A DNA stretch of 64,000 nucleotides from Spirochaeta lutea (GCF_000758165.1 NZ_JNUP01000072.1:164496-228495); one strand, 5' to 3'; shown: positions 51,401 to 60,929, counted from the stretch's first letter. The notes: a model not told the origin generated them from the letters alone. Made by a program: numbers and translations.

Positions 51401-54373
51401 ACCCAGGTGGTGAGCCAGGGCACCATAACCACCGGAACCCTGCCCAAAAACCTGGGGCTTACCCCGGATGAGTGGGGCGAGTACATGCTCGAGGTTGAGG
51501 ACCCCCAGGGGCATAGCGCCGGCATCTTCTTCCGGGCAAGCAGCTGGTCAAGCCCGGGGAACGCCCCGGACAGCGGTATCATGGAACTGAAAACCGATAA
51601 AACCAGTTACCGGCCGGGCGACACCGCCCGGGTAACCATCCCCACCACGCGAGACACCCAAATTCTCGTCACCCTCTCCAGGGGCGCCGCCATCCTCGAC
51701 AGCTACTGGTACCCGGCCCAGGGCGGACAGACCGAGATTCCCGTGGAGCTCATGGCCGAGCACGCCCCGGGGGTGTACCTGAGTATCAGCGCGATCCTGC
51801 CCCTGGAAAAGGCGGATTCCGGCCAGGCCCTGCGCCTCTTCGGCGTTAGCCACCTGGAGGTTACCGATCCGGCGACCCGGATTCCCCTAAAAATTCACGC
51901 CCCCGAAACCCTTGAACCCGAGAGCAGGGTGAGCCTGGAGGTAGAAACCGAAACCGGCCGCCCGGCCCAGGTAGTCATTGCCCTGGTGGACGAAGGGCTG
52001 TTGAACCTGACGGGATTTGAAACACCCGATCCATGGAAATCCTTCTACGGAAAACTTGCCCTGGGCGTGCGGGGGGCTGACATGTTCGATCAGGTTATCG
52101 GAGCCTTCCATGACGCGGTGTACCGCCGGTTCTCCATCGGCGGGGGCGAAGGGGAGGAGAGTTTCGCCGCCCGAGCAGCAGCCCCCATGATGGAAGCAGC
52201 CATGGACAAAGCAGGGGGGCAGGAGGAACGGGGGCTTCAGTTTGAGCCCCTCTCCCTGGTCGCCGGGCCCCTGACCACCGATTCCCGCGGCAGGGTTCAG
52301 GCCGAATTCGAGCTACCCAACTATCTGGGATCGGTACGGATCATGGCCGTCGCCCTGGAGGGCATGGCCTTCGGCAGCACCCACATAGACCGCCCGGTTC
52401 AGCGCCCCCTGGTCACCCTACCCTCCCCGCCGCGGTTCCTGGGCCCCGGGGACAGCTTCGAGCTCCCGGTCAGTCTCATACCCCTGGAGAAGGATATCAG
52501 CCAGGTGAGGGTGACCCTGGATTCCAAGGGGATTCTAACGCCGGGCTCTCAAACACGGCTAGTAGACCTCACTCAGAATCAGGGGGGCACCACCATCCTC
52601 CTGCCCCTGACAGCTCCTCTTCAGGTGGGTAGAGCCGACCTGGAACTGGTAGTCGAGTACCGGGATTCAGTGGGTACATCCCGGGAAGACCGGTACCCCC
52701 TCCAGCTGGATGTACAACCCGCAACACCCCAGATCAGCCGCAGCAGTGAGGTGCGGATTCCCCAAGGCGGAACTGAGAATCTGGGTATCCTGGCCGACGG
52801 ACTGCCGGGAACAAACAGCCTCAGCCTTTCGGTTTCCACGGTGCCAAACCTGAACCTGGAAGAACGCCTCTCCTGGCTCCTGGGTTATCCCTACGGATGT
52901 CTTGAACAGACGATTTCTGCGGTCTTTCCCCAGCTCTTTCTTGAGGGTCTGGTGGATCCCCAGGTACTCCAGGAAACCCGGGATCCCCGGGGCCGGTTGC
53001 CTGCCGAGGCAGCCATAGACCGGAACATATCCAGGGCCCTGGAAACCCTAACCCGGTTCCAGCTGCCCAACGGAGGCTTCAGCTACTGGCCCGGACAATC
53101 CGAGGCCAGCCCCTGGGGCACGAACTACGCCGGCGCCTTTCTTCTGGAAGCCAAGGCTGCGGGGCATGAACTTCCCAAGGGTATGATGGAAGGCTGGCTG
53201 GAGTTTCAGTCCATCCGTAGCCGCTCAACCCGGGAAGACATGACCAACCGGGTGTACCGCCTCTACCTGCTCGCCAAGGCGGGAAAACCCGAGATCGCCG
53301 CGATGAACCTTATTCGGGAAACAGCTCTCGGGGAACTAACCGATCCGGAGCTGTGGCTGCTGGCGGGCAGCTACCACCTCTCGGGACTGGAGGACCTCGC
53401 CCGGAGTATCCGGGAGACTGCGGGTACCCGGGTGGCATCCACCGAGGTGGATTACCGGACCTACGGCAGTCCCCAGCGGGACCGGGCCCTAATCCTGGAA
53501 CAGGCCCTAATCCTCGGAGATCAAGAAACAGCCGATAAGCTCTTTGCAGATCTCTCCGCGGATATCGCCTCCCGGACCTGGTACTCAACCCAGACCCTGG
53601 GGTACAGCTTAGCGGCCCTGGGTAAATACCTGGGTATCCAGGGGGATCCACGAGGCGGGACCCAATCAAATCACCCTCAAACCCCCGGCCAAAATCCCAG
53701 CATCCGGCTGAACCTCCCCGGAGGAGGGACCCGGGAGCTTGTGATGTCCGGTCTGCGTTCAACCCTAGACCTGGGAACTGAGGTGTTTCCTTTGGACAAT
53801 CCTGACCAGCCGGTGACCATCGGACTTTCCTACCGGAGCGGGGCAGCACCCCGGGTATTCGCCCGGTTGAGCTGGTCGGGTATCAGCCTGACCAGCCAGG
53901 ATCAAGAACAAACCCAGGGTATGAACCTGGGCATCTCCTGGTTTACCCCCCAGGGTTCACCCCTGGATGTCCGCCAGCTTGACCAGGGCCAGGAATTTTA
54001 CGCCCTCATCCGACTGGCCATGGATAGGGACCGGTTGGAGGAAGCCTACCTGGACTTCGGGATTCCCGGAGGCTGGGAGATTGTGCCCACCCGGCTCACC
54101 GGCGAGGCGCCCCCTGTTTGGGCGGGAAACCTGGAATACGGCACCACCAACCTGCCCGTGGAGTACCAGGATCTCCGGGACGACCGATCCCTCTGGTTCT
54201 TCGACAGCTTCTCCCCGGGGCGCAGCATGCTCTTTCTGGTAAAACTCCAAGCGGTAACCCCGGGACGGTACAGTCTGCCGCCGGTAAGCGCCGGGGGAAT
54301 GTACGACCACCGGTACCGGGCCCTCTACCCCGGAGGGCAGGTGATGGTCCGGGCATCCGAACCGGCACAATGA
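48464..54373 (+). CDS. Bacterial alpha-2-macroglobulin, thioester type
   Basis: A 1969-residue lipoprotein. An unusually long n-region (about 45 residues, containing SSVGSSVGSS) precedes the hydrophobic stretch and lipobox LLAGC (Cys66). MG domains fill the first 1000 residues; RGYLFTERGVYRPGDTV and FELPNYLGSVRIMAVAL are typical of the MG2 and MG10-side regions. The thioester motif GCLEQ is intact (Cys1479), inside a helical complement-like domain (YPYGCLEQTISAVFPQL). The protein should trap attacking proteases in the periplasm or at the surface. Two Ser/Gly-rich linkers (about 595-635, and about 1730-1745) are unusual. The stop overlaps the pbpC start, matching the YfhM-PbpC pair of E. coli. 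Confidence 0.95.
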   Translation: MIHPGHNNPQSPSITPDPVDEARPGSSVGSSVGSSDRHSPAARVIRRARRVGTAAVILILGVLLAGCSTGSLPRGAGEQEAARFLAFSPGPRINPGDGLVFRFHHEYGRAGEALSQDLLSQVVGIQDVGRLTARWQDARTMVVYPESEPWPQGRVLEGWMNLSALHGRGGAEPSADVIFRFSSEVAVQGIYQSRFSLGQGQAGEDLYPQVRLSLGILPGTGDIDSAPELSFQTARGSIPARVSLEGSELLVTGTSPISRGQSTQTLGIEIPRGYLDLPQTWQAQWTVPPRGSLQLEEVVEDEVLELVFSEDIDPAQQLGGAVFTTPETDLVFEVRGNRIIITQGLERGEIYQITITPALRSIYGSRLSKELTFQGGVPNHKPKVEFLQSGSILTSGADSRIYIRTMNLRGLSVRIQEVFENNLVQFLQTQSLGGEIDRSREFDGYEVNRVGRTLASQELEIGETENEWLVHELDLSPLLPDSSQSLYLVSLEFDREDMIWESPEDGEYHYGNDYYENPSSWGYLYQHGRRYKPILVSDLGLTFLAGQHDGLAAVTHIPAGTPLSGAEVEVYSFQNQVIARGRTDSRGLVRLFWGPGSTGTGGSGASGPGAGDSSGAAGSARSGMVTSGPGLPGPSGEGPTAAPFIVFARTGDSQAVLPLDQFTWNLSGFDVGGQQETPSGLRGYLFTERGVYRPGDTVTLFSVIRNSQGSFPDNHPVTLEVFNPRGQLYLERSSTDGRDGLYRFSIPTRASDPTGGYRVQIQAGDATFTHIIRVETILPDRLRLSMDAEPETLEPRAEQLTVNLTSEYLFGSPAAGLPGEISLTVEDRPLRIPGYEEFHFSHPTKPSQPYSEVLYSGPLDEGGGVSVDVDIPVMKDPPGALVLGFSGRVTEAGGRSVRGITAVPYDPYHAYVGIRAPDFDFGYAPLGEESQFQIILTDPRGSSIENRTLQYRLYKNDRYWWWEYDDYRDFRLSYKNDRHTQVVSQGTITTGTLPKNLGLTPDEWGEYMLEVEDPQGHSAGIFFRASSWSSPGNAPDSGIMELKTDKTSYRPGDTARVTIPTTRDTQILVTLSRGAAILDSYWYPAQGGQTEIPVELMAEHAPGVYLSISAILPLEKADSGQALRLFGVSHLEVTDPATRIPLKIHAPETLEPESRVSLEVETETGRPAQVVIALVDEGLLNLTGFETPDPWKSFYGKLALGVRGADMFDQVIGAFHDAVYRRFSIGGGEGEESFAARAAAPMMEAAMDKAGGQEERGLQFEPLSLVAGPLTTDSRGRVQAEFELPNYLGSVRIMAVALEGMAFGSTHIDRPVQRPLVTLPSPPRFLGPGDSFELPVSLIPLEKDISQVRVTLDSKGILTPGSQTRLVDLTQNQGGTTILLPLTAPLQVGRADLELVVEYRDSVGTSREDRYPLQLDVQPATPQISRSSEVRIPQGGTENLGILADGLPGTNSLSLSVSTVPNLNLEERLSWLLGYPYGCLEQTISAVFPQLFLEGLVDPQVLQETRDPRGRLPAEAAIDRNISRALETLTRFQLPNGGFSYWPGQSEASPWGTNYAGAFLLEAKAAGHELPKGMMEGWLEFQSIRSRSTREDMTNRVYRLYLLAKAGKPEIAAMNLIRETALGELTDPELWLLAGSYHLSGLEDLARSIRETAGTRVASTEVDYRTYGSPQRDRALILEQALILGDQETADKLFADLSADIASRTWYSTQTLGYSLAALGKYLGIQGDPRGGTQSNHPQTPGQNPSIRLNLPGGGTRELVMSGLRSTLDLGTEVFPLDNPDQPVTIGLSYRSGAAPRVFARLSWSGISLTSQDQEQTQGMNLGISWFTPQGSPLDVRQLDQGQEFYALIRLAMDRDRLEEAYLDFGIPGGWEIVPTRLTGEAPPVWAGNLEYGTTNLPVEYQDLRDDRSLWFFDSFSPGRSMLFLVKLQAVTPGRYSLPPVSAGGMYDHRYRALYPGGQVMVRASEPAQ

Positions 54374-56703
54374 AGCGAGTCCTCCGGACCCGGTCCGTAC
54401 TTATGACCCTGGCTTGGACGGGTCTTACGGCGGCGGTATGGATGCTCTTTCTGACCTACGGCCCCCTGCCCGATCCGCGGCCGGATCCCCGGGAGGTCAG
54501 CACCCTGGTAATGGACCGCCGGGGAGAGCTGCTGCGAGCCTATCGGGGAAGCCGGGGAGAATGGTACTTTCCCCTGGAACAGGAAGCCGTGGCGGACCTG
54601 GGTCTTTCCCGGGATTCCAAGCTGGTCCACGCCCTTACCCTCGCGGAGGATAAGCGGTTTTTCAGCCATCCGGGAATCGATCCCTGGGCGCTGTTTCGAG
54701 CAATCCGCCAGAACCTTCGATCCGGGAGGGTCGTAAGCGGGGGTTCCACCCTGACCATGCAATTAACCCGGCTGGTGGGCAGGCGTCCCCGCACCCTGGT
54801 ACATAAATCCATCGAGGCGGTTCAAGCCCTTATGTACCAGCGCCGCTACAGTAAGGAGCAGATTTTGGTCTGGTACCTTGCCCAGGCTCCCTTCGGGGGG
54901 AATATCCGGGGCATCGGGGCCGCCAGTGTACTCTACTTCGGTACCGCTCCGGGACAGCTGACCTGGGCGCAGGCAGCCCTCCTGGCGGTGCTCCCCAATG
55001 CCCCTGGGCTCATCCACCCCGGAGCCAATACCCGGGAACTAGAACTTCGGCGTAACAATCTCCTGGATTCCCTGGCAGATGAAGGGTTTCTTGATCGCCA
55101 AGGCCTGGATGCCGCCAAGGCCGAACCCCTCCCCCGGGGACGCTTCCCCCTGCCCTTTGTGGCCCCCCATGCCGCAGACATGGTCGCCCCCTCGGGACCG
55201 GGACGGGTGAATACAACCCTGGACGGTGAACTGCAGCTCCAGGTGGAATCCCAGGCCCGCCTCGCCGGTCACCGGCTTCAGTCCCAGGGTATCGAGAACC
55301 TGAGTATCCTGGTGGTGCACAATCCCAGCGGACAGGTTCGGGCCTTGGTAGGGAATCCCTTTTACGGTGATTCAAATACCTCAGGGTTCGTAAACGGGGT
55401 AACCGCCCGGCGCAGCACGGGTTCCATCCTCAAACCCCTGCTCTACGGCCTGGCCTTCGACCGCGGTCTGGCGCTACCGGAAAGCCTGGTAGCCGACATC
55501 CCTATGCAATTCGGCAGCTTCGCCCCCCAAAACGCCGATCAGCGCTTCCGGGGTCTCATACCCCTGAGCCGGGCTCTGGCAGAAAGCCTGAACCTGCCGG
55601 CGGTTGCCATGCTGGAGTCCCTGGGGGTAGGAACCCTGTACCGCGCCCTGGAAACTGCCGGGTTTCGTGGACTGTTCAGATCCAGTAGGGAATACGGGTT
55701 ATCCCTGGTGCTGGGCGGAGCCGAGGCCAGCCCCTGGGAGGTTGCCTCCCTGTACCGGAGTTTCGCCCTGGGGGGCCGGGCCGCCCCCATCCATCTGGAA
55801 CCCCGCAACGACCGGGGCCCCGGTCCGGCCGTCCTGAGTCCCGCAGCCGCTTTCCAGCTGGCCGAAATCCTCCAATTGCCCAGCCGGCCCCAAAACCAGC
55901 GGGGCTGGGAACATACCCTGGAGGGATTCCCGGTGGCGTGGAAAACCGGGACGAGCTACGGTCAGAGGGATGCCTGGGCCGCAGGATTCACCCCGTTGTG
56001 GACCGTGGTGGTTTGGGCCGGGAATTTCTCAGGCAGCCCAAGCGCCAACCTCAGCAGCACCGAGTCCGCGGGCTCCCTGCTCTTCGAGGTGATGCGCCTT
56101 CTGGGAGGCTGGCAGCCTGCCCCCGCCCCAGAAGGCCAGGCATCCTCCCCGCATCACGGAACTACCTCGGACCGGGGAGCCTGGTTCGTCCGGGATCCCG
56201 AGTGGTTCCGAGAGGTGCAGATCTGCGCCCATACGGGCTACCGGGCCGGCCCTGACTGCCCGGAGGTCGTAGTATCCTCCATGCCCCGGAACGCAGCGCC
56301 CCTGGCTCTCTGCCCCTTCCATTCGGATAACATTGATCCGCGGATACTCAACTTCTACCAGGCTCAATCCCTGGGATTAACCCCGGTATGGCTGCAGACC
56401 ATTGCAGTCTCCCAGCCGGCAGAACATAGAATTCTCTACCCCGAGGATGGGATCAATATCATCCTGCCCGAAAGCGGTACTCTGCGGATGCGGGGAATCT
56501 ATCCCCAGGAGGGGGGACGGCTCTACTGGTATTTGGATGGAAGGTATCTGGGAAGTACGGATACCCCGGGGCAGCATTGGATAGACATTACAGCCGGGGA
56601 TGCTCAGCCCGGTAGTACCCACCGCCTGACCCTGGTAAACGATCGGGGCGGACGGGTGAGCAGCCGGTTTACCCTGGAGCAGGGAGGTGTTACCGGAAGG
56701 TAG
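54370..56703 (+). CDS. pbpC: Penicillin-binding protein 1C
   Basis: A 777-residue bifunctional murein synthase. There is one N-terminal membrane helix (about 12-32). The glycosyltransferase-51 domain has LAEDKRFFSHPGIDPWAL and GGSTLTMQLTRL. The transpeptidase has the S-x-x-K serine in RRSTGSILKP (about residue 348), the SxN-type motif ESLN, and KTGT near residue 523. The C-terminal about 80 residues form the domain characteristic of PBP1C (ILYPEDGINIILPES). The length matches E. coli PbpC (770). The start is fixed by the ATGA overlap with the A2M gene; longer in-frame extensions lie inside that gene. Coupling suggests that wall repair and protease trapping act together. Confidence 0.96.
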   Translation: MKRVLRTRSVLMTLAWTGLTAAVWMLFLTYGPLPDPRPDPREVSTLVMDRRGELLRAYRGSRGEWYFPLEQEAVADLGLSRDSKLVHALTLAEDKRFFSHPGIDPWALFRAIRQNLRSGRVVSGGSTLTMQLTRLVGRRPRTLVHKSIEAVQALMYQRRYSKEQILVWYLAQAPFGGNIRGIGAASVLYFGTAPGQLTWAQAALLAVLPNAPGLIHPGANTRELELRRNNLLDSLADEGFLDRQGLDAAKAEPLPRGRFPLPFVAPHAADMVAPSGPGRVNTTLDGELQLQVESQARLAGHRLQSQGIENLSILVVHNPSGQVRALVGNPFYGDSNTSGFVNGVTARRSTGSILKPLLYGLAFDRGLALPESLVADIPMQFGSFAPQNADQRFRGLIPLSRALAESLNLPAVAMLESLGVGTLYRALETAGFRGLFRSSREYGLSLVLGGAEASPWEVASLYRSFALGGRAAPIHLEPRNDRGPGPAVLSPAAAFQLAEILQLPSRPQNQRGWEHTLEGFPVAWKTGTSYGQRDAWAAGFTPLWTVVVWAGNFSGSPSANLSSTESAGSLLFEVMRLLGGWQPAPAPEGQASSPHHGTTSDRGAWFVRDPEWFREVQICAHTGYRAGPDCPEVVVSSMPRNAAPLALCPFHSDNIDPRILNFYQAQSLGLTPVWLQTIAVSQPAEHRILYPEDGINIILPESGTLRMRGIYPQEGGRLYWYLDGRYLGSTDTPGQHWIDITAGDAQPGSTHRLTLVNDRGGRVSSRFTLEQGGVTGR

Positions 56704-56719
56704 GTATTCGGAGGGTCGA

Positions 56720-57337
56720 CTAGGGAGTCGAGCCGGTATCCTCGGTAGTCTCGGGCTCAGGAGCCGAGGACTGGGCTGCCGGGGAATCAGAGGCTTCTTC
56801 CGAAGCGGAGGCAGTGGAATCACCTGAAGAATCCAACCCCAGTAGGGTGGAAATCTGCTGCCAGGCTTCGCGCCGGTAGGTCTGGAATTCCTCCCCGGTA
56901 TTCTCCTTGTCATTAATAAAGAGAATCAGAGCCTCAGCTTCCTTGGTAAGGGTTGAATAGGTCTGGGCGATACGCTGCACCGCCGCCGCATCCTCCGCTG
57001 CGAGGCGTCCCCGGGACAGGAGCTGTTCCAGAGCGCGTTGGGCGTTGGTATTCATGAACATCGCCTCATTGGTTAGGCTGGCGGCAACCTCCTCGGTGTA
57101 GATCCCCTGGGAGTAGGAATCGGCAACGGTACCGAGCACGAGGTAGCTCAGGTACAGGTTGCTGGCCGAGAGGGATCCCACGGCGTACAAGGCCACATCA
57201 ATGTCCCCGGGAAATTCTTCTTTGGGAGGGGCATCTCCGCTTTTTGCCCCGGATTGGGCTGCCATAGGAGCCACAATGGTCAGAAATACCACCATGAGCA
57301 GGAATATTCCACGAAATCCTGGTTGATTGTGCTTCAT
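56720..57337 (-). CDS. Secreted hypothetical protein
   Basis: A 205-residue protein with a signal peptide (hydrophobic FLLMVVFLTIVAPMAA, cleavage near AAQ). It then has a helical domain (DIDVALYAVGSLSASNLYLSYLVLG ends, ALEQLLSRGRLAAEDAAAV) and an acidic Ser/Glu/Thr-rich tail from about residue 160. No family was recognised. The ATG could be the first or second of a doublet (57340 or 57337). It lies seven bases after the M16 protease stop, so it is almost surely co-transcribed. Convergent with pbpC, with 16 bases between stops. Confidence 0.72.
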   Translation of the reverse strand: MKHNQPGFRGIFLLMVVFLTIVAPMAAQSGAKSGDAPPKEEFPGDIDVALYAVGSLSASNLYLSYLVLGTVADSYSQGIYTEEVAASLTNEAMFMNTNAQRALEQLLSRGRLAAEDAAAVQRIAQTYSTLTKEAEALILFINDKENTGEEFQTYRREAWQQISTLLGLDSSGDSTASASEEASDSPAAQSSAPEPETTEDTGSTP

Positions 57338-57347
57338 CATACCGTCC

Positions 57348-60300
57348 TTATCGGCTCAAGGGCCGGATTACTGGAGTACCGAATTGTCCTCCCAGGTCCG
57401 GGTTTCCCTCCCGTACCTGGGATTCAGTCGCCTGAAGCAGTTCCTTACCGGCCAGAATGGCCCGTCTGCCGGATGTATCCAGGGCCTGGGCAAGACGCTC
57501 CGCCGCCTTCTGTAGATCCCCGGGCTCGGCGGACAGGGTCAGGTCCCGGCGATGTTGACGGATTCGGTCCGATATTCCGTAGAGACTGCGTTTGAACCCT
57601 ACGATTCCCTTTTCTCCCGGGCTCAGGGGTTTGAGTTCCCGGGAGATACTGCCGATTTTCGCCAGATCCAGGCTTGTCCGGTCCAGGGGTGTTGCAGCCA
57701 TGGCCTGAAGGGTTTGACGGTACACCTCCAGGGTCCGGATGGTTTGGGGATCCCGGTATGAGGCAAGACTAAAGATGCCTCCCATCCCGTCGGAGCTGGC
57801 ATGGGCGCCGTACGCCCCTCCCTTCATGCGGATATCCTCCCAGAGTGGTCCGGTCTTCAGTACATGGGCCAAGAGCTGCTCATAGGCCTGTTCGGCGCTG
57901 CCCAAATACGCCCCTGGCATGGCTGCCGCCACGTAGGCCACCTTGGATGGATAGTCCAAGAATTCGGTGCGCTGAAGGGGTTCGGGCAGTTCCATGGCTT
58001 TGAGGGCGGCCTCTGCAGCAGCGGTCACCGAGGCAGGACCAACGGCGGGGTTCCCCGGGGACGATTCCCCTTCGGGGTATCCCGATGCCCGGGCCACCAG
58101 GGCAGGCAATTCCCCCAGCCACCGGGCAAGGGTCGCATCCAGGGCCCGGACCTGCCCGGCCTGGGCGGTTATGTTCAGCTTCACACCCTGGGGGGAGATA
58201 ATCTTCCGGCGAAGGGCTGACAGCGCCTGGGCCAATTCCCAGAGTGCTGGCTGGCCCTCGGGGGTGGACCCCCTGGCCTCCCGTTCCCTGCGCTGGGCGG
58301 CGATCGGCTCTGCCAGCTCCTCCAGGAAGAGGTACTGGGTGAGGCCCCGAAGCCGCTCCTCGGTATCCTGCACCGGATGCAGCCCCGCTTCCGCCCGCAG
58401 GGACGCATAGGAGCTTCCCCCGGGCAGGATGGAAGACTTCATATCGTTGCGCATCTCAAAAAACACCTCGGCCAGGTGATCAAGGTCGGTGAAATCAGCC
58501 TGGGTTACCAGGGATTGAACCCAGCCCAGAGCCTGGGCCGCGGTAGAATCCAGGGCCTTCAACCGGAAAAAGAGGTGGCTGTGTATCCGGGCGGAGCCTG
58601 CTCTGCTCCGGTCACCCTTGGCACCGGCCAGGAGATCCACGCCGGCATTAACCTCGGGATAGGCGGAAAACCCGCCGCTCACCATGGCGAGCTGCCGGCT
58701 CACCTCCTCATACCCCATGCCGGGCAGCCCCGCCGAGGGCACAAAGGCGGCGAAGAGGGGCACCAAGAGCTGCTCCCGGGGGGTGAGTCGGGAGAGATCA
58801 AAGGCGATATCCAGATAGGTAATCCCGTTGGTATAGAGATCGTGGTACCAGACCCTGGCCGGCGCGGCCCCGGAACCCCCTGCTGCAGGCCCCCCGGGGG
58901 TTAAGCCGTCCCCTCCCTGGGTCCGGGGGGATTCAGCGGACCGGGGGGATTCAGCGGACCGGGGGGATTCAGCGGACCGGGTGGGTTCGGCGGACCGGGG
59001 GGATTCAGCGGACCGGGCGGGCGATGCCGGAGATGCGGGTCTGGAGGGTGCTGCCGGCGAGGTGGGCTTGGCGGGTTGGTCAGGAATCCCGGCACCCGGC
59101 CTTGGAACGGTCCGGGGATTCACGCCCCCTTGAGGGGGAACATCAGTTGCCCCGCCGCCATTGGCCTGGGCCCCGTCCGCGCCCCCCCGCTGCCCCTGAG
59201 ACTCCGAGGAGAGACCGCCGAAAATAGGACGCAGTTCGGACTGCTTACCGGGAATTGATTCAACCTCCCGGGGAATATCTGTTACCGATAAGAAGGGGAT
59301 CTTCGCCATATCCTCGGGACTATCAGCCTGGCTTTGAAACGCCTCCAGCTCCACCTGAGCCTTCTGAACGGCAGCTCTGAACGACTCTTTCTCGGCTTCC
59401 GAGAGACCGGCCTCTAGGGAAGCCAGATCCTCGGCTTCTTCCCGGGCTTCCCGCTCGTTCTGCTGGGCATCGGGGTAGACTGTCACCGTGGTCCGATGGG
59501 GATTATCCAACAGATCCTCCTGGATAAGGGTTTCGAGGTAGCGGGTCCCCCCGTCGATCAGGTTACGCAGCTCGGTCATATGCCTCTCAAAGAGAAGACT
59601 ATGCTCAGCCTCGGCCCCATGAAGCCAGGCCCGGGAGAGCTTACGCAGCAGCCGTAACCCGAAGGGACCGCCCCCCTTGATTTCCCGGCTGCGGAACTCA
59701 AATTTTCGTAAAATTCCCTCCACCAGATCGGTATTGAGTCCATCCCGGACAATGCGCCGTAATTCATCCAGGAAAAGGGTCTCAACCTGCTCGGCCTTGT
59801 CGGCTCCGGTACCCTGAATCCCCACTGAAAACACCGTTTCCCGCAGCTCAGATTCAAACCCGCTGGTGGGAGAAAGATCATCCCCCAGGCTGGACTGGCT
59901 TACCAGCTTCTGGAGGGGACTGGCAGCACTGCCCATGAGCACCTCGGTCAACACCTCCCAGCTCAAGAGTCTCAAGCTGTCCTCCACGGGAAACAGCAGC
60001 CAGTTGAGGGTAATGGAACAGGAATCGTCCTGGGAATCCCCCTCCCCGGCTGGATAACTCACCGCCAGGCGGCGCGGCTGGGTCCATCGGGGCTGCAACA
60101 CCAGGGGAGCAACCGGTTCCTGGGCTTCGAACCGGGACAAAAACCGCCGATCCAGGAACTCCAGGTACTCCTCCGTAGGGGTATTCCCGTAGAGGTACAC
60201 CAGGGTATTGGAGGGATGGTAGTATTTTCCATGGAATGCCAGAAAATCCTCATAGGTCAGGTTCGGGATCTCCTTGGGATCCCCCCCGGAATCGTAGGCG

Positions 60301-60866
60301 TAGGGAGTATCGGGGAAGAGCCCCCGGTAACACCATTCCCCCGCCACCGAATCGTGGGTGGAATAATTCCCCTTCATCTCGTTATACACAATCCCGGTCC
60401 GTACCAGCCGTCCGGATTCATCAATCTGCAGCCGGTGCCCCTCCTGATTAAAGAGCTGCTCCTTCAAGAGGGGAAAAAACACCGCATCACCGTACACCTC
60501 CATGAGGTTGAACAGATCCTGCTTAACCGTCGAGCTGGCGGGGTACACCGTTTTATCCGGAAAGGTAAAGGCGTTCAGGAAGGTCTGCATACTACCCTTC
60601 ATCATCAATAAAAAGGGATCCTTCACCGGAAAATCCCGGGAACCGCATAACACGGTATGCTCTAAAATATGGGCAACCCCGTTGGAATTCTCGGGAACCG
60701 TCTTAAACAAAAAGGCAAAAAGATTCTCCGTATCATCGTTTACGGTATGAAAAACCTCACAGCCCGTGGCATCATGCCGGGCAACGACCCCGGTGCTCCG
60801 GTATTCCGGCAAATCCACCAGCCGAGTAATTGTAAAACCATGTATGTTCTGACCTGCTTCAAGCAT
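57348..60866 (-). CDS. M16C zinc metalloprotease, PreP-like, with repeat insertion
   Basis: A 1172-residue peptidasome. The inverted zinc motif HILEH is at residues 66-70 in NGVAHILEHTVLCGS, with the distal Glu region in GIVYNEMKGNYS. The M16C-associated helical segment is at about 480-540. The inactive second half contains VWYHDLYTNGITYLDI and MRNDMKSSILPGG. PreP enzymes degrade peptides inside a closed chamber. Normal length is about 970-1000; the excess is mainly an inserted low-complexity linker at about residues 542-668, with five SAESPR-like repeats, between the two halves. The ATG at 60866 has AAAAGGA before it; an earlier start at 60959 coincides with the -35 box. Confidence 0.93.
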   Translation of the reverse strand: MLEAGQNIHGFTITRLVDLPEYRSTGVVARHDATGCEVFHTVNDDTENLFAFLFKTVPENSNGVAHILEHTVLCGSRDFPVKDPFLLMMKGSMQTFLNAFTFPDKTVYPASSTVKQDLFNLMEVYGDAVFFPLLKEQLFNQEGHRLQIDESGRLVRTGIVYNEMKGNYSTHDSVAGEWCYRGLFPDTPYAYDSGGDPKEIPNLTYEDFLAFHGKYYHPSNTLVYLYGNTPTEEYLEFLDRRFLSRFEAQEPVAPLVLQPRWTQPRRLAVSYPAGEGDSQDDSCSITLNWLLFPVEDSLRLLSWEVLTEVLMGSAASPLQKLVSQSSLGDDLSPTSGFESELRETVFSVGIQGTGADKAEQVETLFLDELRRIVRDGLNTDLVEGILRKFEFRSREIKGGGPFGLRLLRKLSRAWLHGAEAEHSLLFERHMTELRNLIDGGTRYLETLIQEDLLDNPHRTTVTVYPDAQQNEREAREEAEDLASLEAGLSEAEKESFRAAVQKAQVELEAFQSQADSPEDMAKIPFLSVTDIPREVESIPGKQSELRPIFGGLSSESQGQRGGADGAQANGGGATDVPPQGGVNPRTVPRPGAGIPDQPAKPTSPAAPSRPASPASPARSAESPRSAEPTRSAESPRSAESPRSAESPRTQGGDGLTPGGPAAGGSGAAPARVWYHDLYTNGITYLDIAFDLSRLTPREQLLVPLFAAFVPSAGLPGMGYEEVSRQLAMVSGGFSAYPEVNAGVDLLAGAKGDRSRAGSARIHSHLFFRLKALDSTAAQALGWVQSLVTQADFTDLDHLAEVFFEMRNDMKSSILPGGSSYASLRAEAGLHPVQDTEERLRGLTQYLFLEELAEPIAAQRREREARGSTPEGQPALWELAQALSALRRKIISPQGVKLNITAQAGQVRALDATLARWLGELPALVARASGYPEGESSPGNPAVGPASVTAAAEAALKAMELPEPLQRTEFLDYPSKVAYVAAAMPGAYLGSAEQAYEQLLAHVLKTGPLWEDIRMKGGAYGAHASSDGMGGIFSLASYRDPQTIRTLEVYRQTLQAMAATPLDRTSLDLAKIGSISRELKPLSPGEKGIVGFKRSLYGISDRIRQHRRDLTLSAEPGDLQKAAERLAQALDTSGRRAILAGKELLQATESQVREGNPDLGGQFGTPVIRPLSR
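58923..59012. repeat. 18-bp tandem repeat, five units, in the M16 gene
   Basis: Unit CCGGGGGGATTCAGCGGA at 58923, 58941, 58959 and 58995 without change, and a diverged copy at 58977. A decayed sixth copy follows at 59013-59030. It encodes SAESPR per unit on the minus strand. Confidence 0.95.
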
Positions 60867-60929
60867 GTATGTTCCTTTTTTTTCCAAGGTGATTCTCATG
60901 CCCCTCCATCCTGGGAACGGCAATAGATA

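Noticed and set aside
54118-54369. N-terminal extension of PbpC
   Set aside because: It overlaps the A2M coding sequence and is Pro/Gly/Arg-rich shadow sequence; PbpC starts at 54370 with a normal membrane anchor.
58923-59030. Regular repeats that could look like a small CRISPR array
   Set aside because: Units are 18 bp and directly tandem with no spacers, and they lie in frame within a protease gene.
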